Origin: Apostichopus japonicus
Lineage: Eukaryota > Echinodermata > Holothuroidea > Aspidochirotida > Stichopodidae
Length of the DNA: 64,000 nucleotides
Assembly: GCF_037975245.1 (NCBI RefSeq)
Contig: NC_092579.1
Span: 13,190,678 to 13,254,677 of the forward strand
Reading direction: 5' to 3'
Below, piece by piece: positions 1-13,300 of this stretch (the stretch's first letter is position 1; every line of letters starts with the position of its first letter). The position numbers were made by a program, and so were the translations under genes. The notes under the pieces were generated by a model. It was not told where the DNA came from, made no database searches, and saw nothing but the letters and a program-made list of their open reading frames with translations.

Positions 1-3000
1 ATAAAGAATTAATTGAAAGAAAAACATAATAAAATCAAAGTTTGCCTGGAGATTAACACATAACTAGTTAGACCTTGCCTCAAAGGCTGGGAGCCTACTC
101 CCAGGAAAACTGGGAGAGTTGGCACTGGGCTGCCATATGTAATGCCATTAGGCATTCCACTTGGAGCTACTGTATAATCATCTGTTTTGCATTTCCACAG
201 GAGCTATGGCAAATAACCTTCTCTCATGTAAGGATTGAAAGTGAAGAGGTTCATCCAGGGAACTAGCATTCCTGGTGACACATATCATAACAATGCACAG
301 AGATTGCATAATAGCTGGAGAAGTCCGAAACCACCTGAAGTAATATGTTCATCAAGAGCATACTTTGATCGCCCCGACAAAGATCACCAACGTACCAGCT
401 GTTGATACCAAGTAAGATATCCCTATGACAGAGATTCATTTCATTAATTCTCATGAACAGAATTAATTTGACCTCTGAAAGGCATAAAAGTTAGATAACT
501 AGACAAGAAGGTTGGCAAATAGAGGAATTTGGTCCAATAAATTAAAAAAAAAACCTGTTTTTTTGTCATTAGCATCAGTCATTGTTTCATTTTGTGGCTG
601 GTCAGTTCCCTATGAAACTGTACCCCAGGAAGCTGTTTGTGGATCATTTTTAATGGATTTTTTTGCAACAATTATTAAAAGGTGATGCAAATGACAATAA
701 ACTGCTTTATATCTTCTACAAAGACTCATACTTTACAAAAGTTTACAGCTTAGTTGCCATTCAGTCATCAAGTCCTTTGTTTCTTTAATAGTCTGTGGGA
801 AATTATAAATTGTTCAATTTTAAATTTCATTATAGCCTGTCATTTTTCTATCATCATTTTGTTCCTTTTAGCAATTAGTTTGTCTACTACACCTCACATG
901 ATACATGGTGCTTTTGTAAACATTTTTAGTCTCCTTTGAAAAGGATCCCTCTGTATGGTTGGCATGTTATCTGGCCTTGTTAGGCCTGTGACTTTATATT
1001 AAGTAGAAAGTAACAGAAAATTTTCTTTTCTTTCTCACCTTTGGTCTCAATCTGGCTGTTTGGTACTTTCAAGTACATATTCTTTTTGTATCTGCTTCAT
1101 AATTAGATATGTTCCACCAGTAGCCATCTTGTGTTAACAAATTTACATTTTGTATGTACGTACGTACGTATGTGTGTGTGTATGTGTGTATTTATGTATT
1201 TATGAAAATGCTTTGATTAAACATTTCTTTATACAATTTTCTATCTTTACAGGAAAGATTCATCAGAATTCTAGCATCTTTATTGGTTAAGATGAAAGGA
1301 AGTTTGAGATGAAATAGACACTGTATACATCTCAGGTAGTTTTAATGATAGAGAGTGAACTCTTACATAAATCGCTGTTAGCCTACAATAGGTTTCATTA
1401 TGATTACGTGGTAATCATTTTCAGAGTTGTCATTCTTCCTGTTGCAAGACAGACAGTCATGCTGGTAACACTTTCCAAAATGCTGCATCATAAAGCAAAC
1501 TAATAATTTCTGTAAATTATTAGCAAACTAATAATTTGTTATCCTGCGTCGCTAAGGTGAAGTGCATGGAGGTTGTCTGCCTTATTGGAGCACAATGAAT
1601 AACAAGTGTATTCTGGTGTATTCAGTGATTCAAAGTTAAGCAGTCATATGGTGAAGAGGTTATTTCAATTCATTGGCATTTTACCTATTCACTTAACTTC
1701 TAAGGAAATATAAACGTTACTGTAGTGAAATGTATTTTGTGAGTTTCCGTAGTGTTGTCTGTTATGTAATATTTGGTGTAACTTTGTTTGGCCATACTTC
1801 AAATTGTTCAGATTTAGATGCTTATTTATTCGACCACGTTTGAACGATTCCTTGCGTGATTGGCTTGTTGAGCCCTCATGATTTTGTGTTACGTAATTAG
1901 TCCTTTTCAGTGTCCATTTGGTATATATACATATATATTTGGCGCACATGAGAAAAGGACTACTGGCGTTGGTTGTGTAGTATATTTTACATGCCAGATA
2001 TTTAGCCATCTGAAATGACTTGTATCTTGTGAAATGGTTAGAAAGTATTGCTGTTTGTATAATGGGGACCAGTTGAAGTGGTTTTCTGATGTTCTTGATG
2101 TTAAAGGGCTAAAGGAGGTATGTTGGTGCTTATAATATAATAAGTTAAAGGCTTTCTTCGTGTGTTTGTTGGTTGACGTTTGTGCAATAGTGAAATTTGT
2201 CTAGTTTCATTTGTGTATAAAACAAACTATAAAATGATATATTTTTGTATTATGCACTGTAAGTTTTCTATTTTTGTATTTCGATAGTATAACAGAGCCA
2301 TGGAGTCTGTGCGTCTGCGAATCGAATAAATTGCGGTGACTCTGACTTCTGCATACTCCTCCTTATTTTCGTCTCGCCACGACCGTTATATATTATGCTT
2401 TTGGATCCTTTCTCTGGGAGGAGACAATTTCTATCCTTAGCTAATTCAGGAGAAATATTATATATAAAATATTATAAAAATATGTGACTAAGGAACATGT
2501 TTACTGGTTGTGTATGGTCACTTCCTGTGCTCCCTAACCCTGCATACTGTGTCATACATAAGTAGATGTGTGGGCAACTTCCATTTCTCAGGCAAAATTA
2601 AGTTTGCTCCAAAAGACAGAAAAGACAATGACATAATAATTGTAAGATAATCACATAAATGTATTATCCCAACTTAATCAATTATTCCACAACTTTGCTT
2701 TCTCTTTTGCCATGTTTTACACTAACGACTTTAGCAACTGATGAATAAAAAAGAAAAGAAAATGGACATAAGAAAATTGATGAAGATCTTCCCCAAATTT
2801 CAGCTCGAGGTCCTGTGGAAAGAAACCATTCTTATTGTTCACACTGCAGGTGAAAGTATTTTACTTTTTATTCAGGACTCTGAATTTCAGAGTTTGGCAG
2901 AGGAAACTCAGATCATCATAAAAGTTTGTAAAATATCTCAAAGAATGAACATTATTACTTTTCTTCATTCCTTGCAAAAAAAGAAATTAAAAAAAAAAGA

Positions 3001-4376
3001 AATCCAAAATTTAAATAATAGTTGAAATTTTGCACATTTATTCTTGTACAAATAGATACACTGTAAAAGATTCTATTATATGTTCCCAAAATACCGTAAC
3101 AACATCTCCATACAGTTCAAAACTTCCAAAGAGATAACAAAAGTCTCTCTCACTTGAAGCTGACATAAATATCCCACCCTGAGGGCTAACGAAAGTCAGA
3201 ATGTAACAAACCTTCTCAACATTCAAGCAAACAGCAAAGAGTGTCAACAGAATGTCTTCTATCATATCCTTCCCAACAGGTATGCAATTAATCTCCTGTA
3301 TCTCAACCCCCCTCCCCCACCCCCTCTCCAACAACATGTCTCCCCGACCTTTCATTCATTTCTGAACAAAATACACTAAGCTAAGATGTATTGTTTAATA
3401 CTCAACAGGAAGTAAAATCCTGAAAAAATTACTCTTTTTATCTTCAATAAAAAAAGGAAAAGAAAAAAAATTATTTGAAATTCATAATCTTGTGACAAGG
3501 TCTGAAAGAAGTTTGCCATCGATACTTTGTAATAATTCTATTTCAATATAGAGCGAATACATGACGATACACACTGTATATTTCTCGGACAGCCAAGAAG
3601 GTCTAAAAACTGACTCTTAGGACTCGTAAACTTTTGACAAAATAAATACTACACCTTACGACCCCATTATGATTATTCATATCCTACAACCAAGTATAAT
3701 GTTTCACTTTCAATCAAGCCTTTATAATTATTGATGAGGCTTGATACTGGTTTTCATAACCTACCACAAAATGATTTCCTTCACTTCTTCATTTAGATTC
3801 TTTTATAATTACTTTATGACTATCCTTAGATTTTAACAAGTGTGTTTATATATAGAATTCTGTTACCATAGTAACATATTCACAGAGAAACAAACTCGAC
3901 TAACATCGTGACCTAATATGAGAGAGATTTGTGCATCATAAGCAAATCCAATCACATGGGTCAATGACCATGATACACTGGCTTGCTTCTTTTCAAAATT
4001 TTTGTGAATGGTTGAAATCAACTTATACGCATGGACAACCTCTGAGGTAATTACAATCAATGAAAGGTTATAATATATATTAATTTTCATGTTAACCAGA
4101 TCCTATGTGGTTATTTAAGCATTAAAAGTACACTAAATTGATACACGTTTGGAATATGATATGTACATATATTCTGCGTATCGGTGTTGTTCAATTTCAC
4201 AACACAGGAAGTGCTTTCAATCCAGGTCAGATGAAATCAAAACAAGTCAAGATTTTTTTTTACAAAAAAAAGAGTAAAAAAACATTTTACTTTGGTTTAC
4301 TGGGATTGCATTTGGTTAACAATTCAAGTAATATTCAAGCAAAGAAATGGCTATATAGGGATTGCCACCAACTAAG
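1..4376. other. Gene-poor region, nothing recognised
   Basis: No ORF here resembles a known family. There is a short tetranucleotide and TG microsatellite near 1156-1200 (TACG/TATG units) and the usual AT-rich background. A minus-strand ORF at 3038-3355 ends with its stop overlapping an AATAAA hexamer (about 3040-3046), so it could be the terminal exon or 3' UTR of a minus-strand transcript. Its protein is not recognised, and I do not call it a gene. Confidence 0.4.
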
Positions 4377-4449
4377 GGTTGGATAGCTCAGTTGGTAGTA
4401 TGCAGGAATTGTAACACAGAGGTTACTGGTTCATATCCCATCCTAGCCA
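4377..4449 (+). repeat. Degenerate tRNA-Thr-like sequence (tRNA relic or SINE head)
   Basis: The stretch is 73 nt long, the size of a tRNA. It has a box A (TAGCTCAGTTGGTAG), a box B-like GGTTCATATCC and a terminal AGCCA. The acceptor stem pairs at 6 of 7 positions if wobbles are allowed. If laid out as a tRNA, the anticodon loop ATTGTAA would carry UGU (Thr). The anticodon stem and T stem have several mismatches, so a functional tRNA is unlikely. It is probably a pseudo-tRNA or the head of a SINE. Confidence 0.5.
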
Positions 4450-6210
4450 TAAAATTCATTGCCCTTTTTCATTATTTATAATTACCCTGTCAGTGTTCCG
4501 ATCTTGACCATAATATAAGAATTGTAAAATGTTTCCTTTAGGACTAAGTATTGCTGAATGTTTTGCTTCGTGAAAACAGAAAAACAAGACTCGGACTGTT
4601 TTAAATATAATTATTCTAAATTATTATTATTATTCTACTGGTATTACACCAGTGAATAAAATAAAATCCATTCAATACCATTAACAATTGACTTGTGACC
4701 TGTTTTGGGGTTGTGGTGGACAAGTTTTGGAACCAATGCCATAGTGCAACTCCAAACAGACCGATTGTAACTAGTAAATAGTATCTTATAAACGAGTCAA
4801 TACTATTTCTCTTCTCGTACTTGGCTTATATTTAGCCTCTACATTTACTGGTTGATATTAAATGACTTCTGTTCAGACTTAAATATGAAAAGAATGGGAG
4901 ACCTGGATACAAAACGATGTAAGCTAAGGCTAAATGTGTCAATGTTCGTTTTTACAAAGTACTAATTCTTGAGGTAATTAAACAACTGTTGCGAATGCAT
5001 ATACCACAGTATTAACATTATATTACCTCTGTGCATGATATGGAAACATTACATCAATGCATTCAGTTAGTTCTTTGAGATTTAGAACCAAAACTGAATA
5101 TGCATAGCAACCACTTAGCTACCATTCCTCTACAGAAAACAACAATTGTGAGTTGTACTAACAGCTGCTTGCAGTCTGCACAGAAACCTGACTTGAAAAA
5201 AATAGAGAATTAATCCTGGGTTTGTCTTCCAATTACTGAAGATGGAGAGGGCACCATTTTCAATATAACTACAAGGCAGCTGTATTATTGAATATAATTA
5301 ATTTAATACCAATTATTGAGATAAAAAAAACATTGATCCCATCTTCCCCACAAAAGAAATACCCCATAATCCACCTGGGCAAACCTCATAAGTACACAAA
5401 CAGCACAGTTTTAAACTGGTTTAGGATATCTCTCTCATCCCTGCTGGGTTTTGGAGCTGGAACTAAATTTGTGTAAGGCATAGCCAGTCTTTCAGAAGTA
5501 TCATAAATAAATTGGGGAGTAAGGAAATGTCACCCTTAAGAATCTTATAAAGTCCAACCAATATCCAACACCGCAATTTTAAGTTGATGATGAACAAGAG
5601 CCAAAAACGATTAGCTTCTCTAGGAGCCTATGAAAATACCAAATATTTGTCTCGTTGATTGTCAAAGCATAACCAGAAATATGCTGTAAATACTAAAGAA
5701 AAGCAAGAAAGAATAGCTAGAAACAAACAAAAACAGGTTTGAAAAGGATGGTCTTCCCACCTATCGATCATTTGTGAGTCCCAAAGAGTTGCCACAGCTT
5801 TCCTCATAATATGTGGAGTGATCTCAACATACTCCATTAAAAAATTACCTCCTAAAGATACTGCAAGTACAAGCGACCTCTAGATGACCCGTATCCCAGA
5901 AAAAAATGTTATATATATATATATATAGTTTAGCCAAGAAAGTCAAAGAAGCACAAGATAAAAGATATATTTTAAATTTATACTCGGAAAATGCGACACT
6001 ATATTGAAACATTGACGTTCTTGAGATGCCCAACGAAACTAATTATGTGACTTCATTTGTTTTTGTACTTTTGGTTAGAATACAAATCTATAAACAGAGT
6101 CAGTCAGATTAACTGGACAAATATTTTTGCTCTTCCACATTCTGAAATAAGAATTGTTCAGCTCAGTATATTTTTGACCAAATGTAATTTTTTTTCTGAG
6201 ATTTTCTTAA
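4450..6210. other. Intergenic, nothing recognised
   Basis: AT-rich sequence with no coding signal I can support. It contains an ATT-rich short repeat near 4620 and a short (AT)n run near 5910-5925. Confidence 0.4.
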
Positions 6211-6615
6211 CATGGAGGATCTGAGTCTACTCCAGAGGAAAACATTTGTGGCGATGCAATTATTGTTGGAGACAAATCTATTGGTCTTACCACAATCAAA
6301 TCAGATCCTATGTACTATGTGGATGAAGCACATATTACCTACGATGGCAATGAAGCCCCTTACCATATTATATCTATAGCTTTCTGTCAGTATATGAAGG
6401 GCTCTACGAACCCACTTGCAAAAGTTATAGCGAAAATTGTTGATAATGACAAAATTAGTCTAGAAGGGTCCTGTGCTCAACAGCTTTTTTGTTCCTTAAC
6501 AAACAAAGAGACCCATTTATCTATGTACTTCTATCCCACAAGAAACAGAAAAATGCAAATGTTTCTAAAAACATTCAAGTCCTGTAATCACTACAGCCTG
6601 GCCCTACACACATGA
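6211..6615 (+). pseudogene. Unrecognised ORF, possibly a coding relic
   Basis: An open frame of 134 codons runs from just after a TAA at 6208-6210 to a TGA at 6613-6615. It has an internal ATG at 6310. The residue composition looks protein-like rather than low-complexity (for example GDKSIGLTTIKSDPMYYVDE), but I do not recognise the family. No matching exons or splice partners were found next to it. It could be an exon of an unseen gene, a decayed mobile-element ORF, or chance. A protein-level search would decide. Confidence 0.2.
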
Positions 6616-7302
6616 GACACAACTCCTAACCCCACAGTCTAACCAGACCCCTGGATTCTCTGTGATACAAACGGAAGCCCAAACTGCTATCATTCAGAAA
6701 TATATCATACATTAAGGTTGGCAGTTCCAACCAATCCTCCACGAAAAAGCGAAAAGTACGCCGAACAGTTCTTAGCATTACGACAATATTGGGGTGAAAA
6801 AATAATAAACATTAAATAACCTAAAGCAAACCTGTTTCTGTGCACACACACACTAAGCACCATTTTAACTTCATCATCCTGATGAATATTTAATGATGTA
6901 ACCATTCCATCGTCTGTTTTCTCTAAGCAAACCAAAATCAGTTCTCACTTCAACTTCAAAGTCAGTTCCCATTCTGAAGAAGTGCAGGTACCAATCGATG
7001 GACCCCTCCCCTCTCTGTACAGTCACACGATGGCACCTTCATCAAGAGAAGAAGTGACTCTTCCGGGATGGCACTTCATCGAGAAAAGTAGCGACCCTTC
7101 CGGGGTACATCGGGATAAACGTTTGTTTGAGACAGATGGGGGTGGTGTCTTGGGAAAGGTTATTAGCTTCCACAATGTTTATCCCACTGCCTCAGTGCCC
7201 TTGTTATTTGCTCATGTTTAAATGGTTTGCACACTGCTTGCTCTTCTGTAGACGTAGCTGGATCCAGCTCTCCGCCCCCGCAGCAGCATCTCTGTTCGGC
7301 AT
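6616..7302. other. Region downstream of the eRF3 stop codon (3' UTR and beyond)
   Basis: On the minus strand this follows the eRF3 stop codon and should contain at least part of its 3' UTR. No AATAAA is visible on that strand close to the stop. An ATTAAA variant reads on the minus strand at about 6886-6891, some 415 nt past the stop, and is a possible poly(A) signal. Nothing else is recognised. Confidence 0.3.
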
Positions 7303-10300
7303 TTACAGGAGCTTCAGAACCTTGCCGATTGCAATCGTCTTACCTGCCCGAGGAAAGAGGTCAAAGAGTAACATGGCGACAAGAAATGGGGGATCGAAGG
7401 GTAAGATGGTAAAGGGGGGGGGGATGGGTAAATGAAGATAAAGGAATGAGGTGACATTCAGATATTCAAGAATTTTTGAAGAGTAAAAATAACTATTTTT
7501 GTTAGTGACTTAGGAGAAAGAAGGTGATTTTGGTTATATTACCCTGCATTTAGCTAGAATTGTCAAATATTCATTCTGTTTAAGACTTTTCTCCCTCCCA
7601 CCTCTCCCCCACCCCCCTTCCCCAAGCAATGCAATATCAACAGACATCTTCTGACAAGTTTGTCATCACACCTTTTTTCAATCCTATTTGCTCTACTCTT
7701 TATATCTGTAAACCAAAGCTAGTGATGTTGTGACTCTACGAAAATTTTAATAAACTCGGTAATTGCAAGGTTTTAAGCCCCCCTCCCCCCCCCCCAAAAA
7801 AAAGTGAAACTGGTAGACAAACCTTCATCTCTCAGAGTAAATCGCCCCATTTGTGGGAAATCATTAAAAGATTCCAGGCAGAAGAGTTCCTGCGCTTCCA
7901 ATCTTGCGATGGCGATCTGATCTTGCTTGATAAAACGAGGGTGTCCTTTACTTCTTTTCCCGGTTTTCTTGTCTATCAGACCAATGAATGTCTGCCAAGA
8001 AAAGAAGAAAAAAATACTTTTTATCATTTTTCTTCAACTAGATTTTGCTGCATTGAGCACAACTTATATCACAGAATATGGAGATGACTAAGGACAAACT
8101 TTCAAACTCACCTGGATTTGAACTTCTTCCACTGCATTGTGAATATGCAAAACAGCACTATAGCCGGGACATATGATGGATTTATGCTCCAATATTACAA
8201 TCTGTAGAGAGAGGCAAACAAAAGTATGTCTTTACTGAGCTTTGATCAGCAAGAAAATCTTAGAAAGCAAACAGATTAAACTGAAACTGATAGAGGAAGT
8301 GAGAAAGAATGTATGAGAGTAACAAAGCAGCAGAGAGCCTCCAAACCTAAGAACGACAAAGAAAAATGGAAGAAAGACAAAAAAAAACATGAACAGTGGC
8401 CTGTTAGAAAAATTCCACAAAATATCTATAAATAAACCAGGTATTTATTTGGATTTTTTGTTACCTCTTCATTTTACTTTCAAAATTAAAGAAAAATATA
8501 TTCTTGATCAAAGGAAAGGTAAAAATGAGATCTTTAACCATGCACCCATTGTGCATACACATATTACAGATATATTAACTACATGCCTCTATCAAAAGGT
8601 AAACCACAATGCCTGACTTGGTCGCCGCCTGGCCAGGTGGGGCTCTGATGTTGTATGCCTGGACCAGAAGACCCAAACAAGGTTAATATGGCCTTGCGTC
8701 TTGTATAGTAAACAAATGATTAGTTGCTACTTCATCACCTGAACATTAATGTATGAGGTTGCACTGTAAACTGCATTAACATCAAACATAGCACATACAG
8801 TTCTGCTTACAAAAAAAAAAAAAAACACAAACCAAATCATGGAAAAAAAATTCAATTAAAAAAAAAATTAAAAACAATAAAAGGGAAATATATATATATA
8901 TATCAAATGTTATTTATGTCTTACCCCCATTTTTATCAATGAATAAATTACAAAAAGAACTCACCTGAGCATCAAATACTTTACACGTGTGGCACAAGTT
9001 GGTTGGTTCGCAAACTACAAAACCAGGCAGCACATCCTGCAGAAAAGGAAAACCGATGAAGAAATCAAATCAAATCAAAGCTGATGGTGCAGTTGTACTG
9101 CAAATGTCACTACAATAATATAGAATGCTTGATTGCTCATCTTTGCTGTTATATTTAGTCTGTACCTGTCGCAATCACAGAAAATGCCACTCACCTCTTC
9201 TTCAATACCTCGGACTTTAAGTTTCACATTCTCTCCCGTGAACGCAGTGTCTGATTCACAATCATCAACCCAAATTTGAAGAACTTCTACGGCATTCTAT
9301 GGAAATACAAAAAAAAAGCCACATAGAGAAGGCTGTTTGGTTTTATTACTTTCATTGGTATTAAAGATGAAACCAATATGAAATCAAAGTCAATACAGAT
9401 GCACTGAGATGAAAGGTGGCAAAATTAACATTTTAAGTACATTTCTAATGTCTATTAAAGCTGTCTGAGTTTGGTCCCAAGTGCATCTACAGCATAAGAG
9501 AGAATGCAGGAGAGATGAATATAGGTAGGGTATAGGTAGGGTATAGAGAGAGAGAGAGATAGTAAGGATTAGGAAGCTCAGAGTGAATTACATCTCAGAT
9601 GTAGAGGTAAAAGTCTTTCGTTTCATATATCTTGTACCAGTGTGCTACAGAACACACTAGGGGAAAAAGTCTGCAAACATTTCTGATCCTTGTCAATGAA
9701 GTTTACATGATTGTAAAACAATCGCGAGTCCCTACTTACCATCCTTTAAAGCAAGGATTTGAATTTTTTTTTTAGTACCAAACCATGTCAAGTGGCTAAT
9801 ATCTTGTGCTTTAACACGACGGTCAGTAAACTATGGGGACCCAACAGAAAGTGGGTGCAGAAATATCTTGGGTGGGTCACTGGGCTTTTCTTGTCGTGGG
9901 ATGAGGGGGATGGGGGGGGCTGGTGGATCATTACCCACTCCTCATGGAGGATCCTGGACTGTGAGCCTAAATGTTTGTGGACTACTGTTTCAACAAATCC
10001 AACTTAGTCTGTAGTGTGAAATTTCATCTGTACTGTTTAAGAAGTATTCTGCTGTATCATATGCTTACTTTCCAAATACAATTCTGTCAGTAACTCTCTT
10101 TGTTTTTGTAAGCATACAGCATGCCATCTGATAGACAGATTTCATTGCAAGAACAACAGTTTTTTTACCTTGTTTGGCATGATTATCAAGTTAGCCCCTT
10201 TCTCTATTTTGCCAGATTCCAGCTTCCCAAGGAGAATGGTACCCATATCCTGCAGGAAGAGAACAGAGAAACTCAACACACACGAATATCTAATGCACAA

Positions 10301-13300
10301 ACACATATCAACGAAAAATAACGTTTACACAATTTCTACAGGAGGGTGGAAGATTTTCCAGTTTCCACCATAGAGAATAAGCTCGTTCTCACAAGGAAGT
10401 GATGGTACAGATACTAAAAACTATTGCATACTGTTAGATATGACAGGTACCACTGTAGGTGGACATAAAATGGAAAAACCTGTGACAAATAATTTTAAAA
10501 ACTTATATTGGAAGTGAAAACCCTTATCTTAATATCTTAATGGTTTCTGCTTTACTGAATGTAACCTATTTGGACTAACAAAACCTCCAACTACTCCAGG
10601 CAGTTGGAACCAGTTTTACTGAGGCTATAATATCTTATTCTTGTGATTTATCTTTGAAAGCTGGTACATTTGGAAGACTTGCTTAGCTATCAAATGGTCT
10701 CTGTATTGTCCTCTGAGATAAATTATTGAATTATTATCATGAAAAACAAAGACATTTACAGCCAAAATGACCAGATGACCAGATTCCCTCTGCTTGTTGC
10801 CAGATGCATTAACAAAATATTAACGAATATGAAGAAAAAAATTCTTTGCAATTCAAAATGACCTTGAGGATGTTAATTTCACCAAAAGATGTAGAAAATT
10901 TTCAGCAATTTTGCTAATTACTCAACTTCAGCCACCAGAAGATTCTTTTGGAAAGAGAAAGGCAAACAAAACATTAACAAACAAATTAACCTTTAACTTA
11001 TACCTTGAATTTATCCATTACAGGCATCCTTAAAGGACCGTCAGAATTTCTTCTTAATGAAGGCAGGTCATCGATGAACTGAATGAATGGAGGTCCTCTG
11101 TCATAAAAGAAAGAGAAAGAAAGATGAGAGCCTTGCAGGAGAGTGGTTAAGGGCAGTGGACTTTTGATCTAAGGTTTGCAGGTTCGAGTCCTGGACAGAT
11201 CATTACGTTGTGGTTAAGGGCAGTGGACTTTTGATCCAAGGTTTGCAGGTTCGAGTCCTGGCTGGATCATTACATTATGGTAAGGGCAGTGGACTTTTGA
11301 TCTACGGTTTGCAGGTTCGAGTCCTATAAGATCATAATGTTGTGGTTAAGGGCAGTGGACTTTTGATCCAAGGTTTGCAGGTTCGAGTCCTGGCTGGATC
11401 ATTACATTATGGTAAGGGCAGTGGACTTTTGATCTAAGGTTTCAGGTTTGAGTCCTGGACAGATCATTACGTTGTGGTTAAGGGCAGTGGACTTTTGATC
11501 TACGGTTCTTTGAGAAGTAACTTTCTAAACAGCTGAAGTTCATCCATGAAAGTGACTAAACTATTTACTCATGTCACTCAGACCTTTTGGACTGTTCTGT
11601 TTAAGTGTTGTTGGGAGTTTCTTTTCTTGTGACGAGGGGGGGGGCGGGATGGGGTTAATTCAGTAAAGTTTTTCAACAACAATAGTTTCATTCTTGACCT
11701 GTTCTCTAAGATATTTTTTCAAATACATACAAGTAAATGGAACAATGGAACCCCAAGTCTATAACATATTGCATAATTATTGAAATCTTGGATTCCCAAC
11801 CCACAAAGTTGGTCCAAGATGTGCTTCAACAAAACATGCATGATTAGGACCTGTTGGAAAGAAAAGTAAAATATGACATAAATAACGTTTTCCTTTGTAG
11901 CTCTATAAATGATATTGAATGATCATAAGTCCAGCTTACTTGTACCAAGGGCATTCTGTAAATGGAACCTTTAAGTTAGCTCCTGTGATGCCTGATACGG
12001 GAATGAAATGTAAATCCTTTTTGGTGTGGAAACCGACTTTCCTCATAAAAGGAAGCAGCTTTTCTTTACACTCTTCAAATCTGTAGAGAAAGACAAACAT
12101 TTGACAAGTTAGTCGACACATGTGAGGGCGTTGTGGTCAAGTGGTTAAGGCAGTGGACTTGTGACCTAAGGAATACAGGTTCGAGCCCTGGCCAGATCAT
12201 TGCGTTGTGTCCTTGGGCAAGGCACTTTATCTCCATTGCCTCTCTTCACCCAGGTGTATAAATGGGGACTTGCGAGGTGACTTGTAAATATAGTTGCGTG
12301 CGCCGGTTTGTGGCTGCACCCTATGGGAAGTCCCCCAGTAGACACGTAGCTGTGGTGCACTGTGGTGCCCCAGGAGAGAATGTTTGAATTGTGCACACTT
12401 TGGTGTGTAGGTGTGACAAGTTACCAATGACCAGGGTTAAGTACAAAGCGCATAGAACTTCTGGATTATGCACTATATAAATAACGAGGTAATAATAATA
12501 ATAATACTTAGCTCCTCGATAAATCTTGCCTGACAACAGCACATTGACGACTTACACACACGGAGAAAGGTTAACAATGCTTGTTTGTAAAATTTAAAAA
12601 AAAAATCTTTTTGCTAATTCTTTTTGGCCAAAGAGGTAATTCCTGTGGAAAAGAAGAACCTTATCGTAATAATGTGATTGTAGAGTACCTGTCAAAAACT
12701 GAAGAAAACGATTTACGCCGTCATGACAGGCATTGCTTAGTGAATCTTTATATTGGAATACACAACATGGCTTAAAGTGAGAGGCAAAACGGCAATCCAT
12801 TACCTCTCTTCAGACCAGTTAACAGTTTGGTCATCCATTTTGTTCACTAGGACGACTAGATGTTTGACTCCGGCCGTTTTTGCCAACATGGTGTGTTCTC
12901 TGGTCTGCCCTCCTCTCTCAAAGCCTGTTTCAAATTCACCTTTCCTCGCTGATATAACCTACCACAAGCAAAAATAAAAAAGTAGACAAAAAGTTTCTAA
13001 CCTCTACCTGCAGATATGAGTAGTACATTACCTAAGGGTTAGAGCAGCAATAGCTGCAGAATCTCAAATAATTACTGATGTGTGTTTGTAATGTCATGCT
13101 AAGTGTATTAGTTAAGACAGGTATTGAGAGGTTACTGTTGGTGGAAGTTATTAAAGCGATTTGTTTGTTAACAGATATTTTTAACACATATAGCATAAGT
13201 CACAAAAGTGATCAAATATACTACACAATCACTTCAGGACAATAATTGGCAATATAAAGCCTTAAATTACTTAATTAACTTAGCTTAAAGAGTACTTCTC

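Noticed and set aside
2741..3025. Plus-strand 94-codon ORF
   Set aside because: Lys-rich translation of A-rich DNA; no family resemblance and no splice context.
3038..3355. Minus-strand protein gene
   Set aside because: The ORF is not recognised, has no convincing upstream exon, and its stop overlaps an AATAAA; more likely 3' UTR or chance.
4377..4449. Functional tRNA-Thr gene
   Set aside because: Length and boxes fit, but anticodon and T stems have several mismatches.
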